The notes: generated by a model not told the origin, from the letters alone. A DNA stretch of 64,000 nt from an uncultured Eubacteriales bacterium (GCA_934467415.1 CAKSLQ010000008.1:45986-109985); one strand, 5' to 3'; counted from the first letter of the stretch, positions 43,498-52,818 are shown. Numbers and translations: made by a program.

Positions 43498-44553
43498 TCA
43501 GCCTCCGTTCTTCAGCCGCATGAGCAGCTTTTGCAGCCCGATCAGCGAAAACCGCATGGTCATGGCGAACGCCGCCTGCGTCGGCGGCAGCCGGTACCAC
43601 GGATAATGCTGCAAGGTGTTTTTCAGCCGCGGGTCGCCGCAGATGGTCCGCAGGCGGCGGTTCAGTTCCTTACGGCCGAGGCCGTTCGCCCCTGCAAACT
43701 GGATCTCCTGCATACACACCGCGCGGGCATAGGCCTGAAACAGGCGGTCGGTATACGGCTTGTACACCTCCTCCGGCATACGGCGCGCAAGATGCGCGTT
43801 GATGCCGTCGATGATGAACGCGCACTTCTCGAAGCGGTCGGCGCGGTAGCTCTTGGAGAGCGAAGCGCCGTTGCGGCAATAGCAGTAGTACGCGCCGGGA
43901 ATGCCGACGGCGCAGGCGGCGTGATCCAGCACGTCGAGCAGGAAAAAGACGTCCTCGCTGGCGACCTCCCGCTCCGAAAGGAAGCGGATGCCGCCGCGGC
44001 GCAGCGTCTCGGCGCGGTAGAGGTTTTTGACGCTGCTGAAGCCGTATTTGCTGTCCTGCTTCTCCTCGGGGCGCGCCCCGGAGACCTCCAGCATCAGCCG
44101 GTCGATCCCCTCTTTGCCGCGGAACACGGTGTAGCGGTCGAAGCAGTTGATCTCCTGCACGTCGTCCGCCTTGGCGGTCATGATACCGCCGATGCAGCGG
44201 AAGCCGCACATCGCGAGGTCGGCGTTCTCCCGCACGGCGGCGTCGTGCAGCCGCTCGTACATATCCGGCTCGACGTAGTCGTCCGAATCGACAAAGCCGA
44301 TGAAGCGGCCGACGGCCGCGTCCATCCCGGAGTTGCGCGCGTAGCCGAGGCCCGCGTTCTCCTTGTGGACGACCCGGATGCGCGCGTCCCGCGCCGCCCA
44401 TGCATCACACATTCTGGGACATCCGTCCGGCGAACCGTCGTCCACCAGGATGATCTCGATGTCCGGAAAGGTCTGACGCACCAGCGACTCGACGCAGCGA
44501 TCCAGATATTGCTCCACCTTGTAGACGGGTACGATCACACTGATCTCAGCCAC
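43498..44553 (-). CDS. Family 2 glycosyltransferase (polysaccharide assembly)
   Basis: 351 residues with ISVIVPVYKVEQYLDRCVES, LVDDGSPDGCP, the FVDSDDYVEP metal site and the ASEDVFFLLD block. Start is GTG at 44553 with GGAGG 9 nt upstream; it overlaps the GT4 gene before it by 8 bp. It is closely related in layout to the next gene, suggesting an old duplication. The role is addition of a sugar in the repeat unit at the inner membrane face. Confidence 0.92.
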   Translation of the reverse strand: MAEISVIVPVYKVEQYLDRCVESLVRQTFPDIEIILVDDGSPDGCPRMCDAWAARDARIRVVHKENAGLGYARNSGMDAAVGRFIGFVDSDDYVEPDMYERLHDAAVRENADLAMCGFRCIGGIMTAKADDVQEINCFDRYTVFRGKEGIDRLMLEVSGARPEEKQDSKYGFSSVKNLYRAETLRRGGIRFLSEREVASEDVFFLLDVLDHAACAVGIPGAYYCYCRNGASLSKSYRADRFEKCAFIIDGINAHLARRMPEEVYKPYTDRLFQAYARAVCMQEIQFAGANGLGRKELNRRLRTICGDPRLKNTLQHYPWYRLPPTQAAFAMTMRFSLIGLQKLLMRLKNGG

Positions 44554-45766
44554 GCCGCATCACCTCCGCATAAAGTTCAAGCAGTCTGTCACAGTAGTCC
44601 CCGAGCGTGAGGAAGCCCGCGGCCGCCGCCGTGCAGCTCCGCTTCATCGCGGCCAGCCGTTCCCGATCCGACAAAATGTCGCGGACGGCGTCCGCGAAGG
44701 CGGCGGCGGTCGGCGCCTTGGCAAGCAGGCCGGTCCTGCCGTCCTCGACCAGCTCCGCCATGCCGCCCATCGGCATCGTGACGCATGGCACGCCGAGCAT
44801 CTGCGCCTCGAGGATGGACATCGGGCAGTTTTCATAGCAGACCGACGGCACGGCGACGGCCTCGGCCATGGCCAGGTTGGTATCCAGCTCCCGCCCGGTG
44901 ACAAACCCGGTGAGATGCACATTGGGAATGCCGGAAAGCAGCGCCTCGTCCGGGCCGCTGCCCATCACGACGAACTGCACCGACGGCAGCAGAGCCGCCG
45001 CGTCGCGCAGAATGCGCGTCCCCTTCTCCTCGCTGAGCCGCCCCGCAAAGGCGATGTAGGGGAAGTCGAAGCTGCTTTTCGCGTCGGCCGGGCGCGCCTT
45101 CGGATGCACGAAATTGTGCAGCACGACCGTGCGGCCCTCAAACAGCGCCCGATTGTCCGCCGTGACCCTGGAGCAGAGAAAACGGCTCGGCGCGATGAAC
45201 AGATCGACCTTTTTGTATGTCCCCCTGATCCTGTAGAACAGCGCCTCGGCCACGCCGAGTATGCTCTTGACCGCAGAGGAATGGATGCACTTGTCCTTGA
45301 TGCAGGGGAGCTTGCTCCCGCCGACACACTTCTCGCAGACCGCGGCGCGGTCGCTGTTGTAGAGCAGGTGGCCGGGGCAGATGAGCTGGTAGTCGTGCAG
45401 CGTCCAGACGACCGGGATGTGCCGTTTTTTCGCCGCGTCGATGATCGAGGGGGTCAGCTGAAAGTTGATGTTGTTCAGATGCACGACGTCTGGCTTCATG
45501 TCGTCCAGCACGCGGCCGATCTTCCGTTTGGCCTCGAACGAATAGATGATCCTGAACGGGTAGAGGAACCGCGCGGCGCGCTTTGCATGGAAATCCATGT
45601 TCTGCGTATAGGCGCCGATGCGGTTGCCGACGGTGTTCTTTTCATCCGCCATGCCGAAATACTGCACCTCATGCCCGTGCGCCGCGAGGTAATCGCCGAG
45701 CGCGAGCATATAGCTCTCCGCGCCGCCGCGCGGATATAAGAATTTGTTGACCAGAAGAATCTTCAT
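44546..45766 (-). CDS. Family 4 glycosyltransferase
   Basis: 406 residues, GT-B fold. The N-terminal acceptor domain starts KILLVNKFLYPRGGAESYM. The C-terminal donor domain has AFAGRLSEEKGTRIL and the nucleotide-sugar region SVCYENCPMSILEAQMLGVP. A Cys-bearing loop (CEKCVGG...CIKDKC) inside the N-terminal half is characteristic of a GT4 subgroup and may bind metal. It likely acts on nucleotide sugars such as UDP- or GDP-linked donors. It lies between the polymerase and the GT2 genes. Confidence 0.92.
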   Translation of the reverse strand: MKILLVNKFLYPRGGAESYMLALGDYLAAHGHEVQYFGMADEKNTVGNRIGAYTQNMDFHAKRAARFLYPFRIIYSFEAKRKIGRVLDDMKPDVVHLNNINFQLTPSIIDAAKKRHIPVVWTLHDYQLICPGHLLYNSDRAAVCEKCVGGSKLPCIKDKCIHSSAVKSILGVAEALFYRIRGTYKKVDLFIAPSRFLCSRVTADNRALFEGRTVVLHNFVHPKARPADAKSSFDFPYIAFAGRLSEEKGTRILRDAAALLPSVQFVVMGSGPDEALLSGIPNVHLTGFVTGRELDTNLAMAEAVAVPSVCYENCPMSILEAQMLGVPCVTMPMGGMAELVEDGRTGLLAKAPTAAAFADAVRDILSDRERLAAMKRSCTAAAAGFLTLGDYCDRLLELYAEVMRRG

Positions 45767-45787
45767 CGGTTTGCATACCTCCGGGCG

Positions 45788-47065
45788 CTACAGCAGCAGC
45801 GGATGCGCGTCGAGATCGTCGGCCTTGCGCTCGACCTTTTGCGCATAGCCGTTGCCGATCATCAGCACGCCCGTCACCGTGGTGAGCAGCGGGTAGTTCA
45901 GGGTATTGTCGGTGCTGGAGACGATGACAAGGTAGAGCGTCAGCAGCATACAGAGCACCGCGGACCCGGCGTCGCCTTTGCCAAAGTAGCTTGTGCGCAG
46001 CACCGTCATCGACAGAAGCCACAGGATGTACCCGAAGAAGCCGAGGTCGATGTAGAACTGCAAAAAGTCGTTGTGTACCGCCTGCACGCCGAGCGAGACC
46101 TCCTCGTTGAGCTGGTAGGTCAGAAAGCCGATGCCGCGGCCGGGAAACAGCGGTGAAAAATCGTAATATGTGTTGACGTGCGAATAGACAAAGGCGCGTC
46201 CGCTGGTGTCGATGCCGAGCTTTTCCAGGGCGGAGAACACATCCAGCTTGATGACCCAGATGTACCCGACCAGCAGCACGCAGGTGAGGAGCATGACGGC
46301 ATTCGCCGCGCGGCGCACCGCCCCATCCGAGAGCCTTGCGACGGCAAAGAACAGGATGCGGAGGACGGCGACCGCCGCCATCGCGAGGATCGCAATGCGC
46401 TTGAACGCCGCGAGAAAGCAGAACGCGGCCAGCGCAAACATGACCCAGAACCAGAGCTTTTTCCGCGGCTTATACAGCATATAGATGAGGTATGCGCCGA
46501 GGCAGAAGGCCAGCTCGTGGATCTCCACCTTGATGATCGTGTCACCCGTGTTGCCCGCAAAGCTCAGGATCAGCTGCACAAATTCACGCATAAATGTCCC
46601 GACGCCGTCCGACAGCATGACCGAGAAGATCATCAGCAGATTGGCGCCGAGGATCGCCGCGAGATTCCACCAGATGCCGTCCTCGCCGAACACATACATC
46701 ACCGCCCCGGCGGTCAGCGCACAGGACAGGATGTTGGTGTACACGAGGCAGCCGGAGAGACCGCGCATGATGGTGGACACCGCGCTTCTGTCGATGACCC
46801 ACACCAGCATGGAGGACAGCACGATGACCAGCAGCGGCATACCGAAGACCAGCGCGGACTTCAGCGAGACCGCCGCGCGCGGCACGTCCGGCCGGATGAG
46901 AAAATACAGAAACGCCGAAAAGATGACGACGAGGGCAAAAACGTGCCGCAGCGTGATGCCGATGCCGCCGATGAAGATCGCTTCGCTGACGAAATAATAC
47001 ATCAGAAACAGCACGGCGGTGAAGTACACCTGCACAACAGTGCGTATGGCTTTTTCTGCGGGCAC
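45788..47065 (-). CDS. Wzy-like O-antigen/exopolysaccharide polymerase
   Basis: 425 residues with about 11-12 hydrophobic segments and a larger extracytoplasmic loop late in the sequence (SPLFPGRGIGFLTYQLNEE...VHNDFLQFYIDLGFFG). The G.G...Y and HNDFLQ parts are typical of the O-antigen ligase/polymerase superfamily. In a Wzx/Wzy pathway it joins repeat units outside the membrane. The start is GTG at 47065, with AAGGAGGG 6 nt upstream. It lies next to two copolymerase-like genes that could set chain length. Ligase versus polymerase cannot be separated by sequence alone. Confidence 0.85.
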   Translation of the reverse strand: MPAEKAIRTVVQVYFTAVLFLMYYFVSEAIFIGGIGITLRHVFALVVIFSAFLYFLIRPDVPRAAVSLKSALVFGMPLLVIVLSSMLVWVIDRSAVSTIMRGLSGCLVYTNILSCALTAGAVMYVFGEDGIWWNLAAILGANLLMIFSVMLSDGVGTFMREFVQLILSFAGNTGDTIIKVEIHELAFCLGAYLIYMLYKPRKKLWFWVMFALAAFCFLAAFKRIAILAMAAVAVLRILFFAVARLSDGAVRRAANAVMLLTCVLLVGYIWVIKLDVFSALEKLGIDTSGRAFVYSHVNTYYDFSPLFPGRGIGFLTYQLNEEVSLGVQAVHNDFLQFYIDLGFFGYILWLLSMTVLRTSYFGKGDAGSAVLCMLLTLYLVIVSSTDNTLNYPLLTTVTGVLMIGNGYAQKVERKADDLDAHPLLL

Positions 47066-47093
47066 GTTTTTCCCTCCTTTCCTTCAGTTTTCT

Positions 47094-48995
47094 TTAGTTT
47101 GCGTCGCCCTCTCCGTGCGCCGCCGTCTTCGGTTCGGCGACGCAGGGCTTGCCGTTCCGGATGGCCTCCACGAGCAGGGCTCTTGCGGATCTGATCCGAT
47201 CCCGGAAGGTCTCGGCGATGCCGACCGTATATTCGATGCGGACCGTCTCGCAGACGTCGCGTCCGTCGAGGCAGACATCAAAGTTCCTGAGTGCGTCCTC
47301 CGCCGTGATGGAGTCGCTCCGGTTGACCGTCACGATGAAGTGCGCGTTCTCATTGTAGACAAACATCGCGTCCGTCTTGGCGAAGACCGCCCGCAGATCG
47401 TCGGCAAAGAGCCGGATGACCTCGTCGCCGGTATTCCGCCCGTACAGCTTGTTGATGTCCCGCTGGTTGGTGATCTGCACCGAGACCATAACCGTGCCGT
47501 CGTCGATGATCGTCCTGCTGTTCTTTTGCAGATACTTGTCGAAGTACGCGCGGTTGTGGAACCCGGTCTTCTTGTCGGTGTAGAAGTTGGCGATCACGAT
47601 GTCGTTCATTCTGCCGACCAGGATCAGCCCGCCGCAGCAGACGACCGTGATGAAGATAAATGCGATGACGCTGTACAGCGTGACGTTGAGCGTTGCGCTC
47701 GTGGAGGCGGAGGACAGGATCGTGATGTTCCGGCAGCCGAGATACCCGTTGTACTCGCTGTTGGCGACAACGGCGATGTCGTAGAGGTCGCTCAGCTCGT
47801 CCACCACCTCGCGGATGGTCTCCTTCACCTCGGCCTCGGCGGCGGCATAGCCCGCCTCGGAGAGCTGCGCACAGGTCTTGTCGGAGGTGCTGCACGCGCC
47901 GCCGCAGGTACCGCGGCAGGTGTTGAAGGCGTCCAGCACATACCGGCAGTAGGCCGTGTCGATCTTCGCGAGTGCATCGTTCAGGTCGTGGTCGCGCCAT
48001 GCGTAGATCAGCTCGTCATAGGTCACGGTCTGGTCGCTCTTGGTGATGATCTTGCCGTTTCCGTCCACGAGATCCTTGCTGTACACATCCTTCAGGATAT
48101 ATTCCTCGGTGATGTCGGTGTTGCCGGACTCGCGCATCTTGAAGAGGTAGGCGTCGATGATCTCCTCGACGTCGTCAAACATCCCGCGCTCGTTGGAGCC
48201 GCTGATCGCATTGTTCGCGATGCGCGTCCGGTAGGTCGCATTCAGCAGGCTCTTGCTCTTCGTGATCTGGTGCGCGTAGATCTCGGCATACAGATCCCGG
48301 AGGGTGACGTTGCGGATGAAATTGAAGCGGTCGATGATGTCGTCAAAGGACATGCCCATCTCGGTCGAACGGTAGTACGGATAGATACTTGTGCGCTGGT
48401 AGAGCGCATTGACCGTGGTCTCGATGTTGCTGTCGATGTACTCGATCATGCGGAGATAGTCGTAGTCGTTCTTATAGATCTCCTCAATGTTGTCGCTGAT
48501 GTGATCCACATTGATGTAGTTCTCGGCGAAGACCGAGAAATACGCATCGAGAATGCCGTCCAGCATCGTCTGGGCAAAGCGGCTGCCCTCGGTGCTGCTG
48601 GCGGCGAACGCCACGATGTAGGTGGTCGGCACATAGGTGAATGCCTCGCCCTCGTCCAGCTTCGCGTTCTTCTGCGCCTCCTTGTCCGGGTCGGGAACGG
48701 AGGTAATCGTGATACGGGCGGACAGCTTGTCCGCCGAATACGAATCGGGGAGCGACATCTTGTCGATCGCCTTGGTGAGGATCGCGGAGGACTTGATCTC
48801 GCTGACGTCAAGATCGGTGCCGCTCGGCGTCTTGCCCTGCTCCGCCGCCTCGTAGTTGTAATTGATGACGGCGGCGGCCACATAGGTCTGCTGCCGGCGC
48901 AAAAGGAGCCAGATGAAGCCGGACAGCACCAGCGACAGGATCAGCACATAGGGGATCATCCGCTTGATGTATCTGAATATTTTCTTTTCTTCCAT
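47094..48995 (-). CDS. Polysaccharide copolymerase (Wzz-like) fused to a degenerate GGDEF domain
   Basis: 633 residues. Membrane segment 1 (about 13-32) and segment 2 (about 430-455) enclose a roughly 400-residue extracytoplasmic, mostly helical region. This is the design of chain-length regulators of the Wzz/PCP type. After segment 2 comes a GGDEF-fold domain (DKKTGFHNRAYFDKYLQK is its typical entry). Its signature reads YNENAHFIV instead of GGDEF, and the R-x-x-D inhibitory site is also missing. Enzyme activity is unlikely; ligand sensing or protein contact is possible. The outer region has a cysteine cluster near 357-372. AAGGAGGG precedes ATG 48995. Confidence 0.8.
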   Translation of the reverse strand: MEEKKIFRYIKRMIPYVLILSLVLSGFIWLLLRRQQTYVAAAVINYNYEAAEQGKTPSGTDLDVSEIKSSAILTKAIDKMSLPDSYSADKLSARITITSVPDPDKEAQKNAKLDEGEAFTYVPTTYIVAFAASSTEGSRFAQTMLDGILDAYFSVFAENYINVDHISDNIEEIYKNDYDYLRMIEYIDSNIETTVNALYQRTSIYPYYRSTEMGMSFDDIIDRFNFIRNVTLRDLYAEIYAHQITKSKSLLNATYRTRIANNAISGSNERGMFDDVEEIIDAYLFKMRESGNTDITEEYILKDVYSKDLVDGNGKIITKSDQTVTYDELIYAWRDHDLNDALAKIDTAYCRYVLDAFNTCRGTCGGACSTSDKTCAQLSEAGYAAAEAEVKETIREVVDELSDLYDIAVVANSEYNGYLGCRNITILSSASTSATLNVTLYSVIAFIFITVVCCGGLILVGRMNDIVIANFYTDKKTGFHNRAYFDKYLQKNSRTIIDDGTVMVSVQITNQRDINKLYGRNTGDEVIRLFADDLRAVFAKTDAMFVYNENAHFIVTVNRSDSITAEDALRNFDVCLDGRDVCETVRIEYTVGIAETFRDRIRSARALLVEAIRNGKPCVAEPKTAAHGEGDAN

Positions 48996-49007
48996 GCGAT
49001 GCCCTCC

Positions 49008-50378
49008 TTACTGCTCGTCCTGCCTTGCAAAATCCTTTGCCGTCGCGGCCGCAAAGCAGGAAACATAGGCAAGCAGCGCGATCACGGCAAGCCCCCGCAT
49101 CTTGGACAGGACGGACGCCGGATAGACCGTCGCCGAGATGCACTGGTTCATCTGGCTGGAGTAGTACTCCTGCCCGATCAGGCGCGCCTCGCCTGCAAGC
49201 TGCTTGAGCGTGACCGCGGTCCGCGCGATCAGATCCGCCGTGTAGGCACGGTTGGCCGCCGTGTTGCCGGAGGCCTCGCCGAACTTTTGCAGCTTGAGGT
49301 CGTTGTCCTTGATGCTGCTTTGCAGATTGGCAATGTTGCTGCTGTAGGCCACCGACTGCACCGACAGCGTGTCGATGCCGATCTTGGTGCGACCCATGTA
49401 ATACTGGCCGTCGTTATCCCATGTCGGCACCAGCACGATGCGCGCCATGTCCTTATCGTACTTGGCCACGGCGCTGTTGGTGATCGTGTAGGACTCCTGC
49501 AGCTTTTGCAGATCGTAGCCGTACATGGTCTCGTTGTAGTTGTATCTGGCGAGCAGCTTTTTGCTGTTTTTCGAGATCCCGTTTTGCAGGATGAACGCAT
49601 AGATCGTGTCGCCGATCTGCGTGGAGTTCAGCATATCGACCTTCGCTGCGGCGGAAGCAAAGGTGGCGCCCGTCGAGGAGATGAATGCCGAGTTCTTCAC
49701 CTGCAGGCCGTACAGATAATTCAGAATATAGCTTGCTTTGTCGGAAAGCAGCGCGGCAATGTCGATATAGTCGAGCTCGTCGAGGGCGGCGTCCAGATCG
49801 CTCATGTCAAACTGGAAGTCATTCACATAGTTGTCGAAATAATAGTCCCGATAGGAGTTGCACAGCAGCTGCACCACCGTGCCGGTGTCGTATTTCTTGG
49901 TTTTCTTGCCGGCCTGGTACTCCACCCTGAATTCGGTCGAGATGTGATAGTTATCCTTGGAATAGGCGTTGCCCTGATTCAGCGGCACGACGCTGAAGCA
50001 GCGCTTCAGGTCGTCTGCACTGAGGTCGGTGAAACCGCCCTTCTTGATGAGGCGCTCCAGCACGTCGTCGCAGATGATCTCCGACATGTTGTAGCGCGTG
50101 CCGTTGACGTTCTGCCCGAGCGACGCCTCCGCATAGTTCAGCGCGATGACGGCGCTGGCCTGCTTTGCGGTGTCGAAATAGGATACGATCGTATTGGCAA
50201 AGCCGATCACAACGGCAAACAGCAGTGCGCTCATCCGAAAGGGTATGATCCGTTTCAGCTCCGCCTTCGTCTGGCTTCTTGTCTGGTGGCGTGTCTTCTT
50301 CCACAGGGTCACGCCCGCAAAGACGAGCAGGGCGCCGGACATGCCGACGGAAACCAGCTTTATGAGTTGCGATAACAA
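49008..50378 (-). CDS. Polysaccharide copolymerase-like membrane protein
   Basis: 456 residues with membrane segments near 10-26, 49-68 and 425-447, and a helical extracytoplasmic region of about 350 residues between the last two. The arrangement and position next to the Wzy-like gene match a chain-length regulator. It has the same kind of first segment after the membrane (ALNYAEASLGQNVNGT) as the next gene (INYNYEAAEQGKTPSGT), so the two are probably diverged paralogues. No tyrosine-kinase domain is present. Start is TTG at 50378 with AAGGAGGG about 8 nt upstream. Confidence 0.72.
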   Translation of the reverse strand: MLSQLIKLVSVGMSGALLVFAGVTLWKKTRHQTRSQTKAELKRIIPFRMSALLFAVVIGFANTIVSYFDTAKQASAVIALNYAEASLGQNVNGTRYNMSEIICDDVLERLIKKGGFTDLSADDLKRCFSVVPLNQGNAYSKDNYHISTEFRVEYQAGKKTKKYDTGTVVQLLCNSYRDYYFDNYVNDFQFDMSDLDAALDELDYIDIAALLSDKASYILNYLYGLQVKNSAFISSTGATFASAAAKVDMLNSTQIGDTIYAFILQNGISKNSKKLLARYNYNETMYGYDLQKLQESYTITNSAVAKYDKDMARIVLVPTWDNDGQYYMGRTKIGIDTLSVQSVAYSSNIANLQSSIKDNDLKLQKFGEASGNTAANRAYTADLIARTAVTLKQLAGEARLIGQEYYSSQMNQCISATVYPASVLSKMRGLAVIALLAYVSCFAAATAKDFARQDEQ

Positions 50379-50391
50379 GCCCGATCCCTCC

Positions 50392-51678
50392 TTAATACTT
50401 GTTGATGTCCGCGATGACCATCTCGGGCTGATTGAAGAGCCGCAGCGGATTGCGGTTTTCCAGTCCCGAGCTGACGATCACCTGTGACAAATTGTGCTGA
50501 TACTTGCCGTAGACCATCGCGCCCTTGCGCTCCGGCAGAAAGCCGTCGGCCCGCGTGTAGAGCGCACCGAAGCCGGGCAGGCGCAGCACGCCGCCGTGCG
50601 TGTCGCCGCAGAGCACGAGGTCGCCCCAGTATGCCTCGTCGAGCGTCTCCAGGAGAAGCGGCTCATGGCAGAGGAAGAGCTTGATCTCATCCTCGTTTTC
50701 CGTGATGAAGCGGTTGAAGGCCTCTCCCGCATAGGGCCAGAACGCCGACGGATTAGAGGTCAGCGTGCCGAAGATGCGGACCCGGTTCTCGCCGATCGTG
50801 ATGAGGTCGCTCTCGTTGAACAGGACCTTCACGCCGGTCTCCTCCAGCGCCGCGCGCAGACCGTTGTCCAGCGCATAGAGCTTCTGCACGTCGCGGTCGT
50901 CATCGGTCGCGCCGATGGCCGCGTCCAGCGCCTCCAGCGTCATCGTGCAGGAGAAGGCCTTGGCACACTCGTTGTTGCCGTAGATGTAGTAGGTCGGCGC
51001 GATGTCGGCCAGCGCCCGGCAGAGCGAAACGGCGGGCGCGATGTCCGCGTCCTGATCCACGCAGTCGCCCGTCAGCACGATGATGTCCGGGTCGAGCTTG
51101 CCGATGCGGTCCAGCAGCGCCGCGTTGTCCTTGCCGTAGACCGAGTCGTGCAGATCGCTCAGCTGGATCACGCGGAAATTCTCATACGTCCCCGTGATGC
51201 CCACCGAGTAGAAGTTCTCCTTGAACGTCCGGTTGGCCACATAGTTGACGCCGATGACGCCGAGCGCAAACGCAAGCGCCAGGCAGATCAGCGAGGCCAT
51301 GATGTTGCGGAGGACGTGCGCCTTGCTGCGCTTCGTCCTTCGCTTCGCCTTCGGCTTCGTCTCCGCCTTTTCGGCGCGCGGCCGCGCGCTTTTTTTCTCC
51401 GTTTTTTTCGTCGGTTTCTCCGCCGTTTTCTCCGCCGGTTTTTCCGCCGCCCGGAACTTCAGCTCCGGCATCCGGCCGCAGACCGCGCCTGCGGCGCTGA
51501 GGAGCGCATGGCGGTTGCGCGCGAGGAAGTCGCCGCACACGGCCTTGTCCCGGCAGCCGAACACGAAGAGGTTCTTATCCTGTTTCAGAAGCGAGAAATT
51601 CGCCTCAAATATCGCTTGATCTTCTTCGGAGAGCAGCGCGCCCAGTTTTTCCGAAAGCACGGAAAAGGTATCTGTCAT
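50392..51678 (-). CDS. Membrane-anchored metallophosphoesterase (YkuE-like) with charged linker
   Basis: 428 residues. An N-terminal cytoplasmic region of about 75 residues is followed by a low-complexity Lys/Ala/Glu/Arg linker (about 78-122, repeats of AEKP/AEKT). One membrane segment follows (about 130-150), then a calcineurin-like phosphoesterase domain outside. Metal motifs are LSDLHDSVYG, LTGDCVDQD, YGNNEC (GNHE usual), LCHEP and CGDTHGG. The His of the GNHE motif is Asn. It may act on a lipid-linked or cyclic-nucleotide substrate. It overlaps the preceding gene by 4 bp (ATGA) and is embedded in the polysaccharide run. Confidence 0.83.
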   Translation of the reverse strand: MTDTFSVLSEKLGALLSEEDQAIFEANFSLLKQDKNLFVFGCRDKAVCGDFLARNRHALLSAAGAVCGRMPELKFRAAEKPAEKTAEKPTKKTEKKSARPRAEKAETKPKAKRRTKRSKAHVLRNIMASLICLALAFALGVIGVNYVANRTFKENFYSVGITGTYENFRVIQLSDLHDSVYGKDNAALLDRIGKLDPDIIVLTGDCVDQDADIAPAVSLCRALADIAPTYYIYGNNECAKAFSCTMTLEALDAAIGATDDDRDVQKLYALDNGLRAALEETGVKVLFNESDLITIGENRVRIFGTLTSNPSAFWPYAGEAFNRFITENEDEIKLFLCHEPLLLETLDEAYWGDLVLCGDTHGGVLRLPGFGALYTRADGFLPERKGAMVYGKYQHNLSQVIVSSGLENRNPLRLFNQPEMVIADINKY

Positions 51679-52817
51679 GTTGCGTTCACTCCTTTCAATA
51701 CGTCCTCGTAGTATGCGAGCGTTTCGCGCGCGGTCTTCTCCCAGGAGAAGCGGCGCAGCACGGCGTCGGCCGCCGCGGCCCGCAGCTGTCCGACCCGCGC
51801 GGGGTCTTGCAGCAGAAGTTCCAGCTTGTCCCGCAGATCCGCCGTGTCTCCGCTTCTGAAGAAGGCGGCGCTGTCACGGCAGACGCTCAGATTCTCAGGG
51901 ATGTCCGAGCAGAGCACCGCGTTGCCGTAGGCGAGTGCCTCCAGCAGGCTGATCGACATGCCCTCCAGCTTGGACGGCAGGCAGACCAGATAGGCGCTGC
52001 TGTACATGGAGACGAGCGTGTCGCCCGCGATAAAGCCGGTGAACAGAATGTTGTCGCAGCCGCGCGCCGCCTCCTTCAGCCGGGCGGCGTAGGCGTCGGT
52101 GTCGCTGGAATCGCCGCAGATCACCAGTTTTTTATCCGTATCGAGCTGTTTGAAGGCCTCGATCAGATAGTGAATGCCCTTTTCCTCGGTGAGGCGGGCG
52201 ACCACGCAGATGTAGCCGTCCTTGTGCAGGCCGAATTTTTCGGCAATGATGCGGTCGTCCAGCTTTTCGGGCTTCGCGATCCCGTTGGGGATCACGACGG
52301 CCTCGCGGCCGTAGGTCTCCTTAAAGTAGGTCTTCGCGCTCTCGCTCAGCACGATGATCCCGTCGGCGTGCTTGGCAATCATCCGCTCGCCGAACATGAT
52401 GTACTTCGCGCCGAAGCCGTGCTTCCACTTATCGCGCTGCCAGTCCAGCCCGTGCACGGTCGCCACGCACTTTTTGCCGAACAGCTTCGGCAAAAAGATG
52501 GCCGCCGCGGGGCCCTCCGCATGGAAATGCAGGATGTCGTAACGGCCGAACAGGCTGCAAAACGCTGCGGTGAACGAGGCGATCAGCGCCGAGACGCCGC
52601 GGCGCTTCAGTGTGCGCGCGGTCTTCAGCCGGACGCCGCGGAAGCAGCCGTCCGCGACCTCGTCGGCAAATTCCGGCTCGATCCTGTCGGACGAGCGGTT
52701 GTAGCAGACGACCTCGTTCCCCGCCCGGACGAGCAGGGGGCAGAGGTTGGTCAGCACCGTCTCGATGCCGCCGCGCGTGGATGGGATGGCCTTGTGGCCG
52801 ATCATTGCAATTTTCAT
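51675..52817 (-). CDS. Family 4 glycosyltransferase
   Basis: 380 residues, GT-B. Starts KIAMIGHKAIPSTRGGIETV, an N-terminus typical of GT4 enzymes in capsule and rhamnan clusters. ATVHGLDWQRDKW and the donor-site region LPSKLEGMSISLLEALAYGN are clear. It lies next to the initiating phosphoglycosyl transferase gene and may add the second sugar. AGGTAGG precedes ATG 52817, which is 1 bp after the upstream stop. Confidence 0.93.
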   Translation of the reverse strand: MKIAMIGHKAIPSTRGGIETVLTNLCPLLVRAGNEVVCYNRSSDRIEPEFADEVADGCFRGVRLKTARTLKRRGVSALIASFTAAFCSLFGRYDILHFHAEGPAAAIFLPKLFGKKCVATVHGLDWQRDKWKHGFGAKYIMFGERMIAKHADGIIVLSESAKTYFKETYGREAVVIPNGIAKPEKLDDRIIAEKFGLHKDGYICVVARLTEEKGIHYLIEAFKQLDTDKKLVICGDSSDTDAYAARLKEAARGCDNILFTGFIAGDTLVSMYSSAYLVCLPSKLEGMSISLLEALAYGNAVLCSDIPENLSVCRDSAAFFRSGDTADLRDKLELLLQDPARVGQLRAAAADAVLRRFSWEKTARETLAYYEDVLKGVNAT

Positions 52818-52818
52818 A

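Noticed and set aside
47019..50375. Long plus-strand open frame of over 1100 codons
   Set aside because: Antisense to the two copolymerase-like genes; composition is Val/Asp/His-rich shadow sequence with no motif.
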